Both the position numbers and the translations under genes were made by a program. This document shows positions 14,216 through 22,059 of a DNA stretch of 47,156 bases, in pieces. This stretch comes from a virus: positions 1 through 47,156 of IMG/VR virus record IMGVR_UViG_3300046313_001174. One strand, 5' to 3'. The notes below the pieces were generated by a model. The model was given only the letters and a program-made list of their open reading frames with translations. It had not been told where the DNA came from and made no database searches. Every line of letters begins with the position of its first letter. Position 1 is the stretch's first letter.

Positions 14216-14479
14216 ATGAACACCTATCCACAAGACCCCTCGCCAAGCTTCGAGACATTGTTTGAACAAATGGCCGACCTAGGCCCCGACAAAATCGAGG
14301 CTAATAAGCTACTTGCATTATGTGACGAGCAGGACATCATCAATTGGTTGGCAAACAACCGAGCTGAATACCTGCTAATCAAGACAAGCCGTCAAGTACA
14401 ACGAGACGCCATTATCGAGTTCGTAGAAAAGGAAGTTTACCCTTGCTACAGCGACCAAGTAGAAAATATCATTTATTAA
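14216..14479 (+). CDS. Small acidic protein, unknown
   Basis: The 87-residue, mainly helical acidic protein (FEQMADLGPDKIEANKLLALCDEQDIINWLANN) lies between the polymerase and primase-helicase genes, 12 bp and 22 bp from them. No motif is recognised. A role as replication accessory is only suggested by position. Confidence 0.62.
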   Translation: MNTYPQDPSPSFETLFEQMADLGPDKIEANKLLALCDEQDIINWLANNRAEYLLIKTSRQVQRDAIIEFVEKEVYPCYSDQVENIIY

Positions 14480-14501
14480 TAGTTAGCCCCACAGCAGCAC
14501 C

Positions 14502-16946
14502 ATGGAGTTCCAATACGACGACAAAATAGACATCGCCACCGCAACCACGCGCACATCACTTAACTGGAAGAACAAGCAGATCCTTTGGTCTGAGTTCGTT
14601 AAGAAGGTAAGTACGACGCATCGAACCGCGGAGACTGTGGCCGAATACGCCGCAGCCAAGAAAGCAAGGCAAGACGAGATCAAAGACATTGGTGGCTTTG
14701 TGGGGGCCTACCTAAGCGGAGGCCGTCGTAAGCATGGCTCGGTGGCGCATCGTCAACTTGTTACACTTGACATCGACTTCGGAGCTGCGGACTTCTGGAC
14801 TGACGTTACGCTTAGCTTCCACAACGCAGCCTTGCTGTATAGTACTCACAAGCACACGCCCACATCACCTAGGTACCGACTTGTTTTGCCGCTTGACCGC
14901 CCGGTCTTTGCTGACGAGTATCAGGCTATTGCTAGGCGCATAGCGGGCATGCTTGACATCGAAGCTTTCGACCCGACGACGTTCCAGGTGGAGCGGTTGA
15001 TGTACTGGCCATCTAGCTCAAAGGATGGGGAGTATGTGTTCGAGGTGCAGGACGGCCCGTGGCTTGAAGCTGATAAGATACTAGCCTCCTATCACGACTG
15101 GACAGACTCTTCGCTTTGGCCTGTGTCGGAGAAGATCGACAAGATCATGCTTCGTAGCATCGCCAAACAAGGTGATCCACTTGAGAAGCCTGGAGTCATT
15201 GGCGCCTTCTGTAGAAGCTACTCCATAGCCGAAGCGATTGATAGCTTCCTACCCGAGATCTATGAGCCTTGTGAAGTAGAGGGGCGGTTTAGCTATTTGC
15301 GGGGAAGTACTGCCGCAGGACTTGTGGTGTATGATGATAAGTACGCCTACTCGCACCACGGCACGGACCCGATCAGTGGAAAGCTATGTAACGCCTTCGA
15401 TTTAGTGCGTATCCACTTGTTTGGTCTTCGAGACGAACAATCCGCGGAAGGATGCCCGATTAACAAATTACCCTCTTTCGTTGAAATGGTCGATAATCTT
15501 TGTCTTAAAGATCCTAAGGTGAAGCTGTTGGTGATGGGTGAGAAGATAGATAAGGCAAAGGCTGATTTCGCGGAAATGGGTGTGTTCCAAGATGATGTGC
15601 TAGAGCTTGAAGGGCAAGAGGTTGAAAACGAGCAGCAGGAGGATGATAGCTGGTATGCTTTGCTTGAAGTGGACCGCAAGCTAAACCCGCTTAGCACCAT
15701 CAATAATGTGTGTATTATACTTGAGAACGACCACAAGCTAAAAGGCTTGTTTGTCACGGATGTGTTTAGAAGAAAGAAGTTATTAACCCGCAACGCCCCT
15801 TGGCGCGCAGTAAATGCGGAGTCGATGTACTTCACCGATGATGATGAGGCAAATATTAGAAAGTATATGGAGCAGTACGGGATTAGCCACAACGGGAAGA
15901 TAAAAGATGCACTTGTTTCGCACTTTGCCAAACATAGCTTCCATCCGGTGCGTGATTACTTAAACGCGCTAAGCTGGGATGGCGTGCCTCGCATTGAGCC
16001 GCTACTGATTGACTTCTTAGGGGCTAAAGATGATGTGTATGTACGCACAGTCACAAAGAAGTCAATCGTCGCAGCGGTGACGCGCATCTTTGTTCCAGGG
16101 GCGAAATTCGATGAGGTGTTGGTCTTGGTTGGAAAACAGGGCGTGGGTAAGAGTACACTACTAAAGAAGCTGGGGTGTGACTGGTTTAGTGATAGCTTCA
16201 ACTTCCACATGCTACAAACCAAAGAAGCTTTTGAGCAGATCCAAGGTGTGTGGTTGGTGGAGATTGGAGAGCTTTCAGGGCTTAAGAAAGCCGATATCGA
16301 AGGAGCTAAGAGCTTTATATCCAAGCAAGAAGATAGTTTCCGTGCAGCATACGCCCAGAACGTGACTACACTTAAACGCCAGTGCGTGTTCTTTGGGACC
16401 ACTAACAACAAGGACTTCTTGCGTGATCCTACTGGGGATCGTCGTTTTTGGCCTGTGGATCTAAACGAAGAGTTAAGTACCAAGAGTGTTTTCAAGGATC
16501 TAAGCAAACAAATGATTGATTTGATTTGGGCGGAGGCGATGGTCTTGTTCAAGCAGAAAGAGCCCTTACACCTTAATGAGGAGGTCAAGTTAATGGCCTT
16601 GCAAGCACAAAGAGAGCACAGCGAACACGATGAGCGGGAAGGTTTAATTCAGAGATACTTGGATACCTTATTGCCTGAGAACTGGGAGGAAATGGACACC
16701 TGGCAACGGCAGTCTTTCCTTCAAGGCGACGAGCTTCAAGCAGTAGGTAAAGTGCGTAGAAACAGGGTCTGTGTGGCCGAGATTTGGTGCGAACTTTTTA
16801 AAGGAACGCGTAAAGATATGACCTCGCAAAATACGAAAATCCTTCACGATATTATGCGTAAAATGGATGGTTGGGAGCAAGGAAAAAGTCGGTCTGTTTT
16901 CAAAAAATATGGTAATCAAAGGATCTATTTTAGGGTCCAAATTTAA
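14502..16946 (+). CDS. Primase-helicase with VapE domain
   Basis: Replication initiator/helicase of 814 residues. The N-terminal 230 residues resemble an archaeo-eukaryotic-type primase: LVTLDIDFGA at about 86-95 gives the metal-binding D-x-D, and SPRYRLVLPL a later strand. The C-terminal VapE (virulence-associated E) domain has a Walker A GKQGVGKST at about 544-552, a Walker B WLVEIGEL near 583-590, and GTTNNKDFLRDPTGDRRFWPV near 628-648 as the sensor/Arg-finger region. Such fused proteins prime and unwind at the origin. Its stop codon lies at the edge of an iteron array (16946-17104), the likely binding site. Confidence 0.92.
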   Translation: MEFQYDDKIDIATATTRTSLNWKNKQILWSEFVKKVSTTHRTAETVAEYAAAKKARQDEIKDIGGFVGAYLSGGRRKHGSVAHRQLVTLDIDFGAADFWTDVTLSFHNAALLYSTHKHTPTSPRYRLVLPLDRPVFADEYQAIARRIAGMLDIEAFDPTTFQVERLMYWPSSSKDGEYVFEVQDGPWLEADKILASYHDWTDSSLWPVSEKIDKIMLRSIAKQGDPLEKPGVIGAFCRSYSIAEAIDSFLPEIYEPCEVEGRFSYLRGSTAAGLVVYDDKYAYSHHGTDPISGKLCNAFDLVRIHLFGLRDEQSAEGCPINKLPSFVEMVDNLCLKDPKVKLLVMGEKIDKAKADFAEMGVFQDDVLELEGQEVENEQQEDDSWYALLEVDRKLNPLSTINNVCIILENDHKLKGLFVTDVFRRKKLLTRNAPWRAVNAESMYFTDDDEANIRKYMEQYGISHNGKIKDALVSHFAKHSFHPVRDYLNALSWDGVPRIEPLLIDFLGAKDDVYVRTVTKKSIVAAVTRIFVPGAKFDEVLVLVGKQGVGKSTLLKKLGCDWFSDSFNFHMLQTKEAFEQIQGVWLVEIGELSGLKKADIEGAKSFISKQEDSFRAAYAQNVTTLKRQCVFFGTTNNKDFLRDPTGDRRFWPVDLNEELSTKSVFKDLSKQMIDLIWAEAMVLFKQKEPLHLNEEVKLMALQAQREHSEHDEREGLIQRYLDTLLPENWEEMDTWQRQSFLQGDELQAVGKVRRNRVCVAEIWCELFKGTRKDMTSQNTKILHDIMRKMDGWEQGKSRSVFKKYGNQRIYFRVQI

Positions 16947-17104
16947 CTACCGCAAGGCTAAAAAAAACTACCGCAAGGAAATTTAGCGGTACTACCGCAA
17001 CTACCGCAATACTACCGCAAAAAATAGGCTTGCGGTAGTTAATAAAATAGGTTTGTAAGCCAAAAACACAGAAAAATTAGTAAAAACTACCGAAACTACC
17101 GCAA
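16946..17104. repeat. ACTACCGCAA iteron array, candidate replication origin
   Basis: The 10-bp unit ACTACCGCAA occurs in exact form at 16946-16955, 16967-16976, 16991-17000, 17000-17009, 17011-17020 and 17095-17104. It also occurs in inverse at 17030-17039 and in near-exact form (ACTACCGAA) at 17086-17094. The spacings are irregular, and the array is followed by A-rich sequence. It lies directly after the primase/VapE helicase gene in the longest gene-free stretch of the replication region (16947-17237). This is the arrangement of iteron origins beside their initiator genes. Confidence 0.75.
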
Positions 17105-17185
17105 AAAACACAAAAGAGTAAAAAACAAGAATTAGGCAGACACAGACGGAAAACTGCGTACCTAAATCACCTAATCGCATATACT

Positions 17186-17197
17186 CTCGCGCGCGAG
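17186..17197. repeat. GC-rich palindrome in the origin region
   Basis: CTCGCGCGCGAG is a perfect 12-bp palindrome in otherwise AT-rich sequence, followed by degenerate inverse iteron pieces (TGGTAGTTG, TGTAGTT) up to 17217. It may be part of the origin or a regulatory site for the nuclease gene 41 bp downstream. Confidence 0.5.
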
Positions 17198-17237
17198 GAG
17201 TGGTAGTTGCTGTAGTTTTACTAAAATTTAGCAAGAA

Positions 17238-17519
17238 ATGGAAAGCGAAAAATCGATCGAAAAAACCTTCTACAATCGGATAAAAAAACACGGTGGCTTA
17301 GCCATCAAATTCCACTCCGCGTTCTTCACCGGAATGCCTGATCGTTTGGTGTTTCTACCCGGTGGTCGCTTTGAGCTTGTCGAGCTAAAAGCCGAAGGCA
17401 AAAAGGCAAGCCCAAGACAAGTTTTAGTGCACGCACAACTTGAACGCTTAGGCTTTAAAGTTTGGATAGTTGACAGCCTTGAATCTATGAACCAATTTTT
17501 AAAAACAATCGAGCAATGA
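17238..17519 (+). CDS. VRR-NUC domain nuclease
   Basis: Stand-alone VRR-NUC nuclease of 93 residues, the normal size for phage members. GMPDRLVFLPGG (about 32-43) supplies the first acidic residue and FELVELKAEGKK (about 46-57) the E-x-K of the PD-(D/E)XK site. The C-terminal QLERLGFKVWIVDS is typical. These enzymes cut branched or flap DNA structures, so it fits resolution of replication or recombination intermediates. Its last codons overlap the SNF2 helicase start by 4 nt (ATGA). Confidence 0.94.
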   Translation: MESEKSIEKTFYNRIKKHGGLAIKFHSAFFTGMPDRLVFLPGGRFELVELKAEGKKASPRQVLVHAQLERLGFKVWIVDSLESMNQFLKTIEQ

Positions 17520-18937
17520 TCTATAAAGCCAGAGCTTACCAAGAGCACACAACCGATTTCATCATCAACAACCCTTACTGCTTCCCAATGCTTGACATGG
17601 GTCTAGGCAAAACGGCCTCCACCTTAGCAGCAGTTAGCCAGCTACTTGAATCGGGAGAGGTTAAGAAGGTGCTTGTTATCGCGCCAAAGAAAGTAGCTGA
17701 AAGCGTGTGGAGTCAAGAAGGACAGAAGTGGGATTGTTTTCAGCACCTAAGCTTCTCGATGATTCTAGGCTCTGAGGTTCAGCGTAAAAACGCACTACAC
17801 GCCAAAGCAGACATCTACGTGATTAACCGCGAAAACGTCGTGTGGCTTGTTAGCTATTACGCCACAGCCTTCCCCTTCGACATGGTGATTATCGATGAAT
17901 CGTCGAGTTTTAAAAACGTCAAGTCGGCTAGGTTCAAAGCCCTAAAGCGCATTCGGCCTAAAATCAAACGTGTCGTGAACCTAACCGGTACGCCAACCCC
18001 AAACGGTCTTTTGCAGCTTTGGCCACAGATGTATTTGCTTGACAGAGGTGAGCGACTAGGGGAGAACTTCTTTGCCTATCGCCGTAAGTACTTCACCCCA
18101 AGTGCCAAGGTCGGTAACATCGATGTGGCTTTCGAGTTAAAAGGCAAAAGGGGGTATGAAAAGGGCCTAGGCGAAATATTGGGCGAAGATTTAGCCCGCC
18201 AAGAGATCCAAGAGAAAATCTCGGACATCTGTTTTTCAATGAAATCCGAGGACTACATCGACCTGCCTCCGCGCATGGACATCGAAGTACCGGTACTGCT
18301 TTCACCTGCTGACATGGCTAAATACCAAGACTTCGAGCGAAAGCAAGTGTTGGCCTTGCAAGACGATGTGAACCTGACGGCTGTCAACGCAGCGGCGCTT
18401 ACCTCCAAGTTGATCCAATTTGCCAATGGTGCAATCTATCACGAGGACGAGCAGGGCAATAGGTCTTACATCGAGCTTCACGATGCGAAAATCAGAGCCC
18501 TAGAAGATATTCTCGAATCAGCCAATGGCCAATCAGTTCTCGTGTTTTATTGGTTCAAATCCGATCTTGAACGTATCAAGCAGCACTTGAAAGCCTACGG
18601 CCCTAGAGAGCTAAAGACCCCACAGGACGTGCAAGACTGGAATGCGCAGAAAGCACCGTTCATGCTGGCCCATCCTGCCAGTGCTGGTCACGGCTTGAAC
18701 CTGCAAGACGGCGGCCACATATCGACTTGGTTTGGAAATACCTGGGATCTAGAACTCTACCAACAAGCCAATAAGCGTATCCACCGGTCCGGACAGACAC
18801 GTCCGGTGATCAATAACTTGCTAGTGACCAAAGGCACCATGGATGAAGACGTCATGAAGTCATTGTCGGCAAAGGCTAATAGGCAAGAAGCCTTGATGGA
18901 TGCGGTGAAAGCAAGGATTAAAAAGTACAGGGGTTAG
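17516..18937 (+). CDS. SNF2-family DEAD/H helicase
   Basis: DNA-dependent ATPase/translocase of 473 residues. Motif I is DMGLGKTAS at about 26-34, motif II is IIDESSSFK near 125-133 (DESS replacing DEAH, usual in this phage group), and motif III is NLTGTPTPNG near 158-167. The C-terminal RecA domain has AGHGLNLQ and motif VI QQANKRIHRSGQ near 416-427. Phage SNF2 proteins are normally paired with VRR-NUC, as here with a 4-nt overlap, and probably remodel forks or displace proteins. The stop overlaps the stop of the convergent regulator gene. Confidence 0.94.
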   Translation: MIYKARAYQEHTTDFIINNPYCFPMLDMGLGKTASTLAAVSQLLESGEVKKVLVIAPKKVAESVWSQEGQKWDCFQHLSFSMILGSEVQRKNALHAKADIYVINRENVVWLVSYYATAFPFDMVIIDESSSFKNVKSARFKALKRIRPKIKRVVNLTGTPTPNGLLQLWPQMYLLDRGERLGENFFAYRRKYFTPSAKVGNIDVAFELKGKRGYEKGLGEILGEDLARQEIQEKISDICFSMKSEDYIDLPPRMDIEVPVLLSPADMAKYQDFERKQVLALQDDVNLTAVNAAALTSKLIQFANGAIYHEDEQGNRSYIELHDAKIRALEDILESANGQSVLVFYWFKSDLERIKQHLKAYGPRELKTPQDVQDWNAQKAPFMLAHPASAGHGLNLQDGGHISTWFGNTWDLELYQQANKRIHRSGQTRPVINNLLVTKGTMDEDVMKSLSAKANRQEALMDAVKARIKKYRG

Positions 18938-19227
18938 TTGCTATCCCCTGGCCTTTGCCACCGTTCACGCATTAATTTCGAGTAGCTCTCGTCTGACTCC
19001 TTGGTGCCTACGAACGGGTATAGGTCGAGGTATTTGCAAAGAAGCAGGTATTGCTTAAAATTGATCCACGCCCCCCTGTGCTCGAAGCGCACAATGGTTA
19101 TGACGCTGATACCTGAGAGTTCTGACAGCTTCCTTTGGGACAGGCCTAGCTCCAGCCTCCTAGCACGCATGAAGTCAGCGATTAAGTCTCTTGATGCGTT
19201 TAAAATTAATTCGTCGTGATTTTCCAT
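18934..19227 (-). CDS. XRE-family regulator, minus-strand unit
   Basis: The 97-residue protein has a canonical HTH_3 domain at about 19-72: RRLELGLSQRKLSELSGISVITIVRFEHRG, with the SQRKLSELSGIS recognition helix. It follows the 160-residue gene at 19237 by 9 bp on the same strand, so the two form an operon under the promoter at 19739-19770. Its stop codon overlaps the SNF2 stop. It may repress its own promoter. Its position opposite the lytic operon suggests expression in the lysogen. Confidence 0.85.
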   Translation of the reverse strand: MENHDELILNASRDLIADFMRARRLELGLSQRKLSELSGISVITIVRFEHRGAWINFKQYLLLCKYLDLYPFVGTKESDESYSKLMRERWQRPGDSN

Positions 19228-19236
19228 TTTGAAATT

Positions 19237-19719
19237 CTAAGCCTCTGTGTAAACTACTTCTTGTTTTGTTGCTTTGGTGATGGCAATGGTGTATAGTGTA
19301 TTGCCATTCTTTGTCACTCTTTGGACTATTGCCTCTTGGCCTTCTTTAAGCTCATTAACTTCGATTTCGAAAGTCTTGAAATCAACACCGCGAAACTCGC
19401 GAGTAAGCTCACCGAAGGCAAAACGAATCTCGTTGATAGTTCCCACATTAAGCGCCGATGTGTTAACGCTTGTGCTTAGTTCGCCAAAATGAACTCCGAA
19501 GCCTTCGCCATTAGCGTGATCCGATACGCGAAGATTAACCACTTTGCCTTCTTGGTTTGAAATTTGAAAATAAAACGATGCACCGTTAACGAAGCTAGAC
19601 GTTGAGTAGCCAACGCGAAGGTTAGCTGGCAAATTTTGCGTTAAGAATTCAAGCTTAGAAGTCATAAATGCTTCTTGTTGCGACTGGTTGAACTCTCTTC
19701 TTTCAAATGAATTTGGCAT
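19237..19719 (-). CDS. Unknown protein, first gene of minus-strand unit
   Basis: From the ATG at 19719 the protein has 160 residues; an internal Met at residue 19 is possible. The body is beta-rich (VGYSTSSFVNGASFYFQISNQEGKVVNLRVSDHANGEGFGVHFG), with a C-terminal region resembling a small barrel (EAIVQRVTKNGNTLYTIAI). I recognise no family. The promoter gives a leader of about 14 nt, which supports the upstream start. Pairing with an XRE regulator raises the possibility of a toxin-antitoxin-like unit, but no toxin motif is present. Confidence 0.7.
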   Translation of the reverse strand: MPNSFERREFNQSQQEAFMTSKLEFLTQNLPANLRVGYSTSSFVNGASFYFQISNQEGKVVNLRVSDHANGEGFGVHFGELSTSVNTSALNVGTINEIRFAFGELTREFRGVDFKTFEIEVNELKEGQEAIVQRVTKNGNTLYTIAITKATKQEVVYTEA

Positions 19720-19738
19720 AATCTTGTTGTTTGTTGAA

Positions 19739-19770
19739 CAAATATAGTAGCACTTATGACACTATCCAAA
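19739..19770 (-). promoter_or_regulatory. Promoter for the minus-strand unit 19719-18934
   Basis: On the minus strand TTTG (19770-19767) and TATATTTG (19746-19739) are 20 nt apart and match the Bacteroidota consensus exactly. Transcription should begin near 19733, just before the ATG at 19719. CACT occurs twice between the elements and may be part of a regulator site. Confidence 0.8.
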
Positions 19771-19828
19771 TTTTTTTATAGTTTTTTTCAAAAATTATTG
19801 ATTTATTTTGCAAACAAATTATTTACCC

Positions 19829-20554
19829 ATGCTAAACGAAAGACAGAAGCGCTTTTGCGATGAATACCTGATCGACTTGAATGCCACACAAGCTGCTAAG
19901 CGTGCTGGCTATTCCCAAAAAACAGCTTATTCGCAAGGACATGATCTCCTGAAGCATCCCGAAATTAAGCCATATATCGAAAAAAGGCTAGAAGAGGCTG
20001 CCATGTCAAAGACAGAGGCTCTAAAGCTAGTTTCTGACATTGCTAGAGGCAATCTAGGCGACTACTTCACCCCTCAAATCGTAAAAAAACGCCCATTGGT
20101 CACAAAAGCACTCAGCACACTCGTCAAAGAGCTTCAAAAGGAGATTGATTTTGAGATTGAATTTGAGGCGTTGCTGCCTGATACCGACAAGGAGAAGACC
20201 AAGCAGAAGCTACTCATCCAGGCAAAGAAGCGAGAGCTATTGCGCATGCAGCTAGAGCTCAAACATAACCCGAAGGCAAAACGAATTGTCGAGGGCCCCG
20301 AGGAGCTTTTCGAGGAGATGCAGCTTAACATCAACCAGGTAGTGGCCGATAAGGTGAGAGGACGCATCAAGGCAGTCACACCAAGCGAACACGGGGTGAA
20401 GGTTGAGTTGTACTCTGCCGAAGCTGCACAGGCCACCATTCTCAAGATCCACGGGGCCTTCGAGAAGGACAACGCGCAAAAAAAGGTGGAGATCCAAGCG
20501 CCTTTCACTGAAGAGCAAGTTGACAAGCTTATCACCGAACTACGCAAGAAGTAA
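19829..20554 (+). CDS. terS: Terminase small subunit
   Basis: DNA-recognition subunit of the packaging motor, 241 residues from the ATG at 19829; a TTG seven codons upstream is rejected. The N-terminus (MLNERQKRFCDEYLIDLNATQAAKRAGYS) is the classic Terminase_2 HTH start, which binds the packaging site. The C-terminal half is helical and charged, as expected for oligomerisation and contact with the large subunit. Its stop and the large-subunit start share one base (TAATG), so the two are translationally coupled. Confidence 0.93.
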   Translation: MLNERQKRFCDEYLIDLNATQAAKRAGYSQKTAYSQGHDLLKHPEIKPYIEKRLEEAAMSKTEALKLVSDIARGNLGDYFTPQIVKKRPLVTKALSTLVKELQKEIDFEIEFEALLPDTDKEKTKQKLLIQAKKRELLRMQLELKHNPKAKRIVEGPEELFEEMQLNINQVVADKVRGRIKAVTPSEHGVKVELYSAEAAQATILKIHGAFEKDNAQKKVEIQAPFTEEQVDKLITELRKK

Positions 20555-21993
20555 TGAAGCTAAAACCGCTTGAAGCTAGTATTTTCGCAGGCCTAAAGCC
20601 TGAGCTCAAAGAGCAGCTTAAGGCGTCTGGTGTGGTGCCGGTTAACGACGTGTTTTTACCCTATTGGCACAACAGCAACAAAATTAACCTGTTTTACGGC
20701 TCCTACGGTTCAGGTAAATCGGTCTTCATCGTTGACAACTTCATCAACCACGCACTTGAAGACAAGTACTTTCGGTGCTACTACGGACGTAAGGTCTTGG
20801 AAGACGTGCGAGGATCAGTCCACAAGACCATTACCGATCAGCTTGAAGAGCGACGAGTTCATAACCTCTTCGATTTCTCGACCAAGCCCAACGGCTCGAT
20901 GAACATTGTCTGCAAGGAGAATCGAAACGAAATGATACCTTTCGGGGCTAACAACGCCGCATCGCTTAAGTCAATCAAGGACCCGACGCACTTCTTTTTG
21001 GAAGAAATGGACCAGTTCACCTTCAAGGATTTCGGTATTGTATATTCGCGCCTCCGCACCACGAAAGCCCTAACGCAGCTCTATGGCGCCTTCAACACAG
21101 AGCGCGTGTTCCAGTCACACTGGATACGCACGATGCTGTTCGATGGGGAGTTTAGCGCACAGGCCACAAAGCTTCTTTGCAACTACACCGATAACCACTT
21201 CATTGACCAGGGCGACTACTTCTCCAAGCTCCAGCTCATGGCAGGGGGCAATCAGGCGTTCTTGAACGCAATCTCCAAAGGCGCATGGGGTATGATCCGT
21301 ACCGGTTCAGAGTTCTGGACGCAGTTCGATGAGACCCGACACGTTCGCCAGGTGGAGCTTGATAAGCACACCACCATACACGTAACACTCGATGAGAACG
21401 TGAATCCTTACGTCACACAGACCCTCTGGCAGATCTTCCCAGGCAGCCAAAGCCTCAAACAAGTCGAAGAGCTGTTGTGTGAAAGCCCTAAGAACAACGC
21501 ACCCAAAGCGGCTAAGGAGCTTATCACATGGCTCGGTGAGCGTGATTACCGACCGGTTATATTCGTGTATGGTGACCCCTCGGCAAACAAACGCAGTACC
21601 GTTGACGAGAACAGCGCCTCGTTCTACGACAAGTACATATCCGAACTACGAAATGCGGGCTTTTCGGTGGTTAACCGAGTGAAGAAGTCAGCTCCAGAGG
21701 TCGCCTCCTCGGCCGACTTCATTAACTCGATCTACGAATCAAACTACGGTGGGTGGTCGATAACCATCAACGCTGACTGCCTTAAATCCATTGAAGACTA
21801 CATCCTTGTCAAGTCAAGCCCCGATGGGCACATGGCTAAACCCAAGATTAAAGACCCTGATACGGGCATTACCTATGAGCCTCAAGGTCACATAAGTGAT
21901 GCGAAGAGGTACTTCATAACCACTGTGCTAGAGAGTGAATTTAAGGCCTTCAAGTCACGTAAATCACGGATGTTTGGTTATTCGGTAGGTTAA
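20554..21993 (+). CDS. terL: Terminase large subunit
   Basis: ATPase/nuclease of the packaging motor, 479 residues. Walker A is GSYGSGKS at about 49-56 and Walker B is FFLEEMDQF near 148-156. The RNase H-like nuclease domain begins near 335 with FVYGDPSANKRS, which supplies the first catalytic Asp; further acidic residues follow towards KDPDTG and HISDAKRY. Overall layout is that of PBSX/SPP1-type large terminases. The C-terminal ends in RMFGYSVG. Confidence 0.95.
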   Translation: MKLKPLEASIFAGLKPELKEQLKASGVVPVNDVFLPYWHNSNKINLFYGSYGSGKSVFIVDNFINHALEDKYFRCYYGRKVLEDVRGSVHKTITDQLEERRVHNLFDFSTKPNGSMNIVCKENRNEMIPFGANNAASLKSIKDPTHFFLEEMDQFTFKDFGIVYSRLRTTKALTQLYGAFNTERVFQSHWIRTMLFDGEFSAQATKLLCNYTDNHFIDQGDYFSKLQLMAGGNQAFLNAISKGAWGMIRTGSEFWTQFDETRHVRQVELDKHTTIHVTLDENVNPYVTQTLWQIFPGSQSLKQVEELLCESPKNNAPKAAKELITWLGERDYRPVIFVYGDPSANKRSTVDENSASFYDKYISELRNAGFSVVNRVKKSAPEVASSADFINSIYESNYGGWSITINADCLKSIEDYILVKSSPDGHMAKPKIKDPDTGITYEPQGHISDAKRYFITTVLESEFKAFKSRKSRMFGYSVG

Positions 21994-22059
21994 TTCTTAG
22001 AATAATTTTTTATTTACAAAATAAACTTTTAATTTTCGCAATAAATAATCTACCGAAAC

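Noticed and set aside
15347-16588. Long minus-strand open frames of 194 and 210 codons
   Set aside because: They lie antisense to the primase-VapE gene, whose motifs are clear; their translations are Ser-rich shadows without any domain.
16946-17104. CRISPR-like array
   Set aside because: The repeats are 10 bp with irregular 0-66 nt spacings and one inverse copy, and no cas gene is near. They fit iterons.
19771-19828. Promoter for the terminase genes
   Set aside because: TATTTTG near 19804 is one base short of the -7 consensus and there is no -33 element.
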